NCBI GenBank assembly: GCA_946894095.1
Contig: OX335645.2
Coordinates: forward strand, 11,245,001 to 11,309,000
Length of the DNA stretch: 64,000 nucleotides
From: Incurvaria masculella
Lineage: Eukaryota; Arthropoda; Insecta; Lepidoptera; Incurvariidae
Direction of reading: 5' to 3'
The notes under the pieces were generated by a model. It had not been told where the DNA came from and made no database searches. It saw only the letters and a list, made by a program, of their open reading frames with translations. Of this stretch, positions 56,131-64,000 are shown in pieces. Within the stretch, counting starts at the first letter, position 1. Each line of letters begins with the position of its first letter. A program made the translations under genes and the position numbers.

Positions 56131-58173
56131 AGTTTCGTCTTCAAATTATAGCTAGGCCATCAATCCACAAATTTACTTTTTTGATTATAAAAATTCGTTG
56201 TATTTATTTTTAAAAGTAATAAAAAGTGGTTTCACTTTCGCCCTTGTGCTAATGCATAATCATCTCCTAATGCCCTAACTGAATGCAATCAGGTGCTGAC
56301 ACCCCCTTAAATGAGCATGCTGTGGGGTTCTACAGGTGTTTCCCCATAGTTGTCAATGAAGTGGAAACGAAACATTTTTTAGTACTATTACATATACTTT
56401 TTCTGGGCGAGGAGGGCAGGGAATCTCCGGAAAGGTTTCAATGCATGTATTGTTGTTGTTTTGGGGGGTGGTCGCTGCGTACACAATGAATTTATTTTAG
56501 ATTTTTCAAATAAAACGTGGTGTGTGAAGTAGCCTAAAGTTTATGTTTCTGGTTCGGGGTATTGTTTAGTGTATATCACCTAAAAAAACAGAAATAGGCA
56601 TGTGTAGTGTTTCGTAAAATGCGTTGTTTTACGCGTTGAGTAAAGTTTGCAACGCTATTACGTTTGTTACGGAAAATTCGAGTGGGCGAGTCCCGCCCGC
56701 ACTTGGCTTGGCAGGTTTCATTTTGGATCACACGTACCTATCGTCTATCCTTAGAATGTTTGATTAGGTTCCCGTAATTATATGAATTAATAAAACTTTA
56801 ATTTCAATTAAATTATGTACATTCCGATTTACTGATAATTGCGATATTTTCTTTACTGATAATTGCGAAGTTTCTGACTTTCACATTACGTGTGAAAGTC
56901 AGACATTTGATTTTAAATTTTCAGTAAACACATTAATGGATATTAATTCTTTTCTTTTTACTGCGTTGAAAAGCCGATAAGCTCTCCGTTTACGTGAATA
57001 AAACGTGACAAAACTAATTTCGAAACAAAAACACAAAATACAAATAAACAAATAACAGATAGTTGAAACAAATATAATTTTCGACCACACCCAGTCCTAA
57101 TAAAAAAAAAAGAATTGCCAGGGAAAACTTTGGTTAGTTTTTTAGAGTTGCTTCTTGATCAGTGTTGGCATAACACGATGAGTATACATAAAAAAAATAC
57201 AATAATACAGTCGCGGTGAAGTGTGTACGTAACGTAGTGCATACCGAATTCTTTCGAGATAATTTTAGACATAAAGTAAACACAAGCAACACCTGATTTC
57301 TAATTCAGTCCGATGCGATCGTGTGAGCGCTCACTGAAGACAAATTTATTTCACACCCCTCATGAGGGGTCACGGTGTATGCCGAAGGATTAGGACTTTA
57401 GGAATCTATGTATATCAGTTTACTAACTAATATCTGTGCTGTCACCTCTTCAACGACTTCATCCTTGTCGCTGGTGCTCCGAATGTTCCGATGATTTATA
57501 AAGAGGTATAACAATCTTGAAAGGTATCTTCTGATTGGCCGTCTAGGTCTTCAAATAAGCATTCCCCCGTCCGTTACTTTTGTGCAATATGATACTAGAC
57601 TAGGAGGTCGCGACAAAAACGGTAACGATAACGTAAATGGCTGAAACTGGGTTCACGGGATAAAGACCAACCCTCTGAAGCGAAATGTGTCAGTCTGCCT
57701 ATTTCAAGTGGTTGCGTTACGTAGATAAGGCGCCTGAAAAAGTACTTATGTCGACAAAAAATATACATATATGATAAGCTTAATGAATGCAAATGACAAA
57801 GCATGAAAGTATCAGTACATACTTGCTTAGCAATGCAAAAACGGAACAAATCTTTGGTTGCATTTCATAGTTAAAGACGAATTAGGTTACAGATATAACT
57901 TTCGGTATATTTAAGTATTTAATTAAAAAATCGACTGGCTATTGTTGTATAATTAATAAGTATCAATGTTTCTAGACAATCAGTATGTTCATCAGCAGGT
58001 ACATACCAACATCTGTTTCATAAAGCCAATCTAGATAACGCAACCACTTGGCATGGGCAGACCGACATATTTAGCATCAGAGGGTTGGTCTCTAACATGT
58101 GAAACCAGATTCAGCCATTTACCTTATCGTGACCAAAAATGTCGTGACCTCCCGGAATATACAGTGATATGTG
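56131..58173. other. upstream region, no gene seen
   Basis: AT-rich, with an eroded family R end (56655-56718). The sequence around 57600-57720 partly reappears inverted at 58040-58150 (GACCAACCCTCTGAAGCGAA versus AGAGGGTTGGTCTC), so an inverted repeat about 0.5 kb long with roughly 110 bp arms flanks this part. The second mariner sits just outside it. Confidence 0.5.
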
Positions 58174-58175
58174 TA

Positions 58176-59469
58176 CGAGGGTGGATCATAAAGTTTTTGG
58201 AATCACATACTTCTAACAGATATTTTGAGGGTAATCTGTAATGAAAGTGAGCAGTCACTATTGTAGTGTTTTGACGTAAAATATAATTCAGCTGTGGTTT
58301 AAAGTTCTGAAGAAATATTTTTTTTAATTTAAGTGGTCGCAAAAAATTACGAAGTATGGAGAAAAACGAGATTTGTGCTGTTACAAAGTACCTGTTTCTG
58401 AAAAACATTTCTGCTAAGGATTTTTTTCTGAATATGCAGCAAACATAAGGGGACAGTGCACCACCCTATTCCACCGTTGCTTACTGGATATCTAATTTCA
58501 AACGTAGCAGATCGAGCTGTGAAGATGACGGCCGCTCTGGCCACTCGACCACCTCCCTCACAGACGAAAAGGTCCAAAATGTGGAAAAAAATGTCTTGGA
58601 AGACAGACGAGTACAATAAACCACCTCTTAGAGACCCTAAAGATTAGTTATGGCAGCGGTAAAAAAAAATTGACACATGTTTTGAACTTAAAAAAAGTGT
58701 CAGCAAGATGGGTACCACGAATGTTCACTGACGAGAACAAGAAGCAACATCTTGACATCTCTAAGCGGAATCTCGACATCTTTCAAGAAGATCCTGAACT
58801 CATCTTAGGTTTTTTTGTAACCATTGATGAAACGTGGGTGCAACACTTCAATCCCGAGACAAAACGACAAAGCATGTACCGGAAACGACCGTCTTCTCCT
58901 CCCGTGAAGAAATTTGGTGTTGCTGCGACTGCATGCAAAGTTATGGCCTCTGTGTTCTGGGAGGTTGAAGGAATTCTCCTGCTTGCCTTCTTGCCTAAAG
59001 TTTAATCAATTCCCCGTTCATATTATGCAGCTTTAATCGCGAAATTGCGAGATACCATTAAAGAAAAACGACGAGGAAAGTTGACGTCCGGCGTGCTGTT
59101 TCATCAAAACAAAGCGCCCGCTCACGGATCTGTAATCGCCCACACTGCAATCAGTGATGCTGGCTTCGACCTTTATGAGCACATGCCATATTAATTGGAG
59201 TTAGGCCCCAGTCATTTTCATGTATTTTGAAAATGGAAAGAAAATCTCCGTTGAACCAAATTCGAGAATAATTTAGGGGTCATGGCTGCTGTGGAGGAGT
59301 TTTTCGATGCTCACGAACAATATTTTTTTAAGGATGGAATAATCAATCTAGAAAAGCGGTATACCAAGTGTATCGAATTGGAAGGAGATTATGAAGACAA
59401 AAAAAATTAGTTTCAATCAAATTTTCATTGTTTTCATGGTCATTCCAAGAACTTTATGATCCACCCTCG
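58176..59469 (+). mobile_element. second mariner-type element with TA duplication
   Basis: 1,294 bp bounded by inverted repeats of about 28 bp with one mismatch (left CGAGGGTGGATCATAAAG; right end is its complement) and flanked by TA on both sides (58174-58175 and 59470-59471). Inside is a decayed plus-strand transposase starting near 58357. Its ends and protein differ from the mariner at 31261, so it is a different lineage. Confidence 0.92.
58357..59408 (+). pseudogene. mariner transposase relic with lost catalytic residues
   Basis: Opens MEKNEICAVTKYLFLKN and continues through several frame changes: SNFKRSRSSCEDDGRSGHS in one frame; HVLNLKKVSARWVPRMFTDE and VTIDETWVQHFNPETKRQS, KVMASVFWEVEGILLL in another (58670-59005). 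The first catalytic Asp (IDETW) survives. The second motif reads FHQNKAPAH where the family has HxDNAPxH, and the third reads LGPSHFHVF where it has APSDxHLF. Thus two of three metal-binding residues are lost, in addition to stops and frameshifts. A clear pseudogene. Confidence 0.88.
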
Positions 59470-59471
59470 TA

Positions 59472-60524
59472 AATTGCTAATGCATTAGCTATAAATCAGT
59501 TTTTCTTAGGATGTAATCAATTAAAATCGAAATATGATCTTGTCACCTTCGGAGGATTTGGTCCGTCCACTATTTTTGGTTGAAAATGCAGATTTCGTTG
59601 GATTCTTGTTTGAATCAATGTTTTAAACAATAAATTAAAATACCCAAGACAAAAATCAGGCGGGGCAGATTTCCGAGTTATTTATTTACATTTTTGTAAA
59701 TAAAAATCTGTTAAAAAAATCTCCCCATTTGTGGCAGTTACGTCTTTCATCTTTTTGAGTTTCGCCGTCATTTTAATAGTGTTCATAGGTATAATTGATT
59801 GTTTGTTTGTTTGTTATCCTACCCGGTGGTATAAACTATTTTTGTTTGAATTGTACCTGGTTATAATAATTTATTTTTCAAACATCTGCTGTGTTTGGTG
59901 CGGGATAGTTTAAAAAAATGCGCACTTAACAGCATTTTTTATTAGTGCCAGCTTTGTGCGTCAGATAAACTGCGTAGTTGGGCGAGGAATCATACCAGTT
60001 TACATATACATATACATCCTTACTTATTCGATACTCGTTTACCGCTACCATAGCAACGAAAGCCCTGCTTCAAAGCTATATGCTACGGACACGACGGCGA
60101 ATGTAATGAAAAGTGAAACGCAAACACCTTCGTCGTAATGATTGTTTCAATGTGATTACTTCTAAAAGCCTCTCGCAATGTGCGCCAGGCTATGTTAGCA
60201 GCGCAGTCCAGTGAAAGAAATAAGTATGTAATGAGATAATAATGGAGTAATCGGGAGGTGATGCGCGACTGTAGTAAATATGAAACTCCCCATGGACTGC
60301 TTCTCTCAGCTAGTCTGCAACGCAACATAATCGTTCAATATAGATAACTGAACGGTCCGCCATTTCGATGTATCCGACGTTTGCGCTCGAGGCAAAAACT
60401 TATGTAAAAGACGATGCTACAAAAAGAGGAAGAAAACTGTTTCAGACGGGTTCAACCAACGGGTTTAAAATATGAGACTGTAGAGATCTATGTTCGTACC
60501 TACGTATCGTTTTTTTTATACCTG
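59472..60524. other. upstream region, no gene seen
   Basis: AT-rich, no recognised feature beyond a small palindrome near 59665-59735 (GGGCAGATTT … AAAAATCTGT). Open frames are short. Confidence 0.45.
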
Positions 60525-60860
60525 ACATGGGTAGATAATGACGTCATGACTCATGATATTAGCCCAATTCACCACATTTCCGAGGGAATTTCTTCTCCTG
60601 GTTGGAAAACACAGACAATTTTACATTGCCGCTTCAACCACAGTTTCATCCAATTCGGTGATGCTAACGCGGGCTTAACCCTACTACCTAGTAGGGGAAG
60701 GGGACCTAAAGTTTAACACGGTTCCGAACTATGGAACAGCTCGCATTCGTAACGAAATAAACGTATTAACTCAGAATGAGAAAGAAAGTGGTGCATGACC
60801 GGAGTGAGGAACCCATAACCTCTCGCATGAAAGGCAAGTCCTCTAGCCACGAGCACTATC
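60525..60860 (+). repeat. dispersed SINE-like family S, longest copy
   Basis: ACCTGACATGGGTAGATAAT, ATTAGCCCAATTCACCACAT, TTGGAAAACACAGACAATTT, CTACCTAGTAGGGGAAGGGG, GGTTCCGAACTATGGAACAG, then CATAACCTCTCGCATGAAAG and GCAAGTCCTCTAGCCACGAG. Read on the minus strand, the last part looks like the A and B boxes of a tRNA head. Confidence 0.75.
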
Positions 60861-61227
60861 CCCCTATAAACATAGGCATCATTAACAAATCCCAGGAAAC
60901 TCGAAACTTTATCTTTGAACGTTTTTGATTGAATCGAGACCACAAAATTGGGCACTTCGACGAGTTGGCCTCTCGGTCAAGGAACCACTCCAAGGCCGGC
61001 GAATCGAGCCAGTCTGCTCGCCGTATAAATAAAAACAAAAAATCTAGTAAGCTGTGCACGAAATGTATTTTTCGGAGGGTCCGCATACTAGCTAATGGTT
61101 TTAATTAATACCCTTTGTATAATATTGCAGGTTAAATGAATGTTTGTACCCTATATGATGTTAGTTTAAATGAGAAACTATAAAGTGTAACATTTCCTAA
61201 CGCAGCTTAAACGAATGTGTCACATTT

Positions 61228-61524
61228 TTAGGGTTCCGTACCCAAAGGGTGCCAACGGACCTCTATTACTAAACCTCCGCTGTCCGTCCGTTCGTCCGTT
61301 TGTCACGGGGCTGTATCTCATGAACCGTAATAGGTAGGTAGGCAGCTGAAATTTTTACAGAGTGTGTATTTATTTTTCCGCTATAACAACAAATAGGTAA
61401 AACAACAAAAATTTTAAATTTAAAGGGGGCGCCAATACAAAAATACGTGATTTTGTGTTAAATCTTGTACGATGGTACGGAACCCTTCGAGTGCGAGTCC
61501 GACTCGCACTTGGCCGGTTTTTCT
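61228..61524 (-). repeat. dispersed repeat family R, copy 6
   Basis: Nearly full-length, very close to copy 5: AGGGTTCCGTACCCAAAGGG, GTCACGGGGCTGTATCTCAT, CAGAGTGTGTATTTATTTTT, GTACGGAACCCTTCGAGTGC, then GACTCGCACTTGGCCGGTTT. A further eroded tail lies at about 56655-56718 (GGGCGAGTCCCGCCCGCACT). Confidence 0.85.
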
Positions 61525-61711
61525 AAGAATTTATTGTCGAGTTCCAGGGTGAAAGGATATGGACTGATGTAAGAAACATGCGGTGGGTGGAATGTTCACT
61601 TCATACAGGGCGCGTCCTGATAATGCGGGTTGCACGCCCCACGTATTCTATTCATGCATATTGAACAACTTTTGGTCGACAATTTTGACAAAAATCACAG
61701 CTTTTCGGCGC

Positions 61712-61962
61712 AGCGGGAGCAGACTTTCTCCGACATTTCGAGCTGATCATTCAGCCCGATTTCGTCAGCTCATACTGCTTGTTGTTTGAAGTAAGGAACG
61801 CAGCCAAAGCAAATTCTGCACCTACCTACACCTACAGCTACAATCGACGACCACGGTGAGCCTAGCTGTCGTTCGGTTGCTGCGTACGGGCTTAGGCAGC
61901 TTCTTCCCCGACAACTGGCTGAATATCAGCTCGAAACGTCAGGGAAAGTCTCCTCCCGCCGC
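61712..61962. repeat. inverted repeat of about 55 bp arms
   Basis: Left arm GGGAGCAGACTTTCTCCGAC, TTTCGAGCTGATCATTCAGC; right arm GGCTGAATATCAGCTCGAAA, AGGGAAAGTCTCCTCCCGCC. The arms are complementary with scattered mismatches and are separated by about 140 bp. A fold-back element or eroded MITE; no termini or duplication were defined. Confidence 0.65.
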
Positions 61963-62889
61963 GTTTCAAACCGTGAGTCTTTTTGTAGACAAGTTTTGCG
62001 AAACCTAAAAAAATTCATTCCTCTTATTTTATTCGACTTACGAAAAATTTAAAGGAGATATTATTGAATCTTGATTGAATCTTACGTAAAAGCTAGTAGT
62101 GGCATTTCGGAAATTGAATATTCATAAATTTAAATAACTTTTTTGGACAATGAATAAATTTTTCTGGAAATAACCAACCGAGCTAACTCGACGTGATTTT
62201 CGCGATATCATTTACTATGACTATAAAAAACATTTAAAGCCCTAATAATGTTTGGAACTTTTAGTGCGTCTGATTGTTCATGAGAAACTGTTTCATTGGT
62301 TTGCTGAATTTTGAAGAGGCCGAGGCCGATTCAATTCATTCATCAGTGGGAAGACAGGTCGGTCACCAACAACAGTCACCCAAGAAAACGTTCGAATTAG
62401 TAGTCGAACACAGAATATTTCATTAAAACCGACGAATTACATATACATATAGACCGACATAGTAGAGCCCCAGCGAGAACTGGGTATAGAAAAAGACGAT
62501 ATAGGTATGTAATCAACAATGAATATTTTTATTTTCCAGTATTTAATTTCCTTGTGTGTAAAATTAAATGGGGCTAAAGACATAGTACCGAGAAAATTTC
62601 CAGGAATCGCTTCAGAGGAAAAATAATGCGTTTTAGTTTGTTTTGCCAAATTTACATAAGGGTAACGAACTCCAAAATGTCGTCAGCACTTGCTTGAATT
62701 AAAATGTTCTAGTGAGACGAGTCTAAGCCCTTTAGCACCGGCGCGCAAGTGTTAATTGAGCAGAACATGCATGTAATGTAATCAAAAAGCCTCTCCTCCC
62801 TATAGTTGCACGGAGCTCTAAAACGATTCGCTCCACATTGTTTTGGAGTGTTCAACGCTAGAAACGAAAAGCGCAGATATTATAAGGTT

Positions 62890-63175
62890 GTAGATCAACA
62901 TGCTCAACGGCAACGAGAGTGCGAGCGAGGAGGAAGAGGCGGCGCGAGCGGCGTGACTCGACACGCCAACCTGACGCGGGAGGGAGACGAAACTAGTGTC
63001 GGCGGTCCGCCCGCTGACGGTCGCGTCGCGCCTCCGCGCCCGGGCGGGCGAAGCAACCTTGAAATAATAATGTGCGGCATAATAACAACGAACGCGTCCG
63101 CGGCGCGGCGTGGATGTGACAGCAGAACCAAATTTTCGCGCACGCCTGCGACGCTCCGCGCCCGCGTCAAACACT
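62890..63175 (-). promoter_or_regulatory. CpG-rich block, candidate tai promoter and first exon
   Basis: A sharp CpG- and GC-rich island in AT-rich DNA, about 9 kb upstream of tai exon 1. On the minus strand an ATG at 63080-63078 opens MPHIIIS and reaches AAG|GTTGCT at 63058/63057 in phase 2. That is exactly the phase needed to join exon 1 (…S|IGSCELQLGD). The donor is weak. Island and phase match are seen; the role is inferred. Confidence 0.3.
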
Positions 63176-63237
63176 TGCTAAGTACTTATTATATCACAGA
63201 ATAAGTTGGTTATATCAAAATATGGGTATTTTTTTAT

Positions 63238-63425
63238 ATGACCTGACATGGATGGCTAATACCACACAACTACCGTTATGATATTAGCCCAATACAACAC
63301 ATTTCCGAAGGAATTAGGTGCCATGCCAGGACCTTCCCTTTATGACCACGGCTACATTGAACTGGATGGAAAACACGGACAATTTTTCATTGCCGCTTCG
63401 ACCATCTTTTCATCTAATGCGATTA
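63238..63425 (+). repeat. dispersed SINE-like family S, copy
   Basis: GACCTGACATGGATGGCTAA, CACACAACTACCGTTATGAT, GGTGCCATGCCAGGACCTTC and TTGCCGCTTCGACCATC. The apparent reading frame at 63278-63490 is this repeat. Lies just upstream of the CpG-rich block. Confidence 0.78.
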
Positions 63426-64000
63426 ATGTATTTACGTTATTAACGATTATTCATCTACTGGGTCAAGCTCAAACAAATTCACCAAAGTGATTAGTGTCTC
63501 GAACGAAACTTTTGTTCTACGGCAAAAATTTCAAGTTTACATACATTTTGAGGTTAGGTAGGTAGTTTGAGTAGTACTATTCGAGTTTTCGCAAACCTCT
63601 GGGAAAAAATCGTTGTTCATTTTGGGATAAAGCATCACTTCCACGAGCTGAAGCATGCTTTACCCAGTCACTCATGTAATCAAATAAATCATGGGTCTCA
63701 TTCCGGCCCTAAATGGCTTCCAGCGGCTGACTAATGTTGAGCGACGTTCGTCAATTTTGCATTATGTTTGCATTGCCTTTATCAAACCGACTTAAAAATG
63801 TGGAGGTCATAAATTCGACCCGCTAATGTAGAATTTATGGGTATGTTTTTATATTTTGGCCTTGTTCACGCATAACTTTCTAAATAATGTAATACATTGA
63901 CTGATTTGGCTGAATTCCTTTTTCGATTATTAAAAAATGATTGACTGGTGGTCCGATATGAAAATACTTATGTAGGTAGTAAGAATCCGTTCATTTACTG

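Noticed and set aside
62806..63204. Open frames of 118-132 codons on both strands of the CpG-rich block
   Set aside because: Composition-driven, no recognisable motif. The block is better explained as a promoter and untranslated region.

Overview
The window looks like genomic DNA from a moth or butterfly (Lepidoptera). The basis is interrupted genes with GT-AG introns, AT-rich intergenic DNA with sharp CpG-rich coding blocks, and many small dispersed repeats of kinds common in lepidopteran genomes. The species assignment is inference. There is no sign of bacterial gene organisation.

Only one cellular gene could be assembled. On the minus strand, from about 53.9 kb down to 21.2 kb, lie 17 coding exons whose splice phases all agree. 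They encode about 1,317 residues of a bHLH-PAS nuclear-receptor coactivator of the p160/SRC family, the insect protein Taiman (tai, also called SRC or FISC). The order is: basic/bHLH (exons 1-2), PAS (exons 3-5), a long low-complexity region with several LXXLL motifs (exons 5-9), Q/H/P-rich exons (10-15), a SEYVRQE block (exon 16), and a last exon ending in an LXXLL motif just before the stop (exon 17). In insects Taiman is known as a coactivator for the ecdysone receptor and as the bHLH-PAS partner of the juvenile hormone receptor Met. The extreme N terminus and promoter are not secured. A CpG-rich block near 63 kb is a candidate promoter and first exon.

The rest is mostly mobile DNA. It includes a mariner element with all three catalytic aspartates and one frameshift (31.3-32.5 kb, intron 15), an internally deleted relative (1.1-1.9 kb), a second mariner with clean terminal repeats and TA duplication (58.2-59.5 kb), a Tc1-like relic (11.0-11.9 kb), a truncated Jockey-like LINE (23.3-25.2 kb, intron 16), a Penelope-like reverse transcriptase scrap (13.0-13.3 kb), and other LINE ends. 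Among non-coding elements, a ~540 bp family flanked by TTAA is present in seven near full-length copies, and a ~370 bp fold-back family also flanked by TTAA is present in two. There are also two dispersed repeat families with six or more copies each and several smaller inverted-repeat elements. Three copies of the two TTAA families, two dispersed-repeat copies and two further inverted-repeat elements sit in the first tai intron.

Layout: 1-16.5 kb is repeat-rich intergenic DNA with a few unexplained CpG-rich blocks; 16.5-21.2 kb is mostly unique AT-rich DNA, probably including the tai 3' UTR; 21.2-53.9 kb is the tai gene; 53.9-64 kb is upstream repeat-rich DNA. No credible tRNA, rRNA, CRISPR or second protein-coding gene was found.
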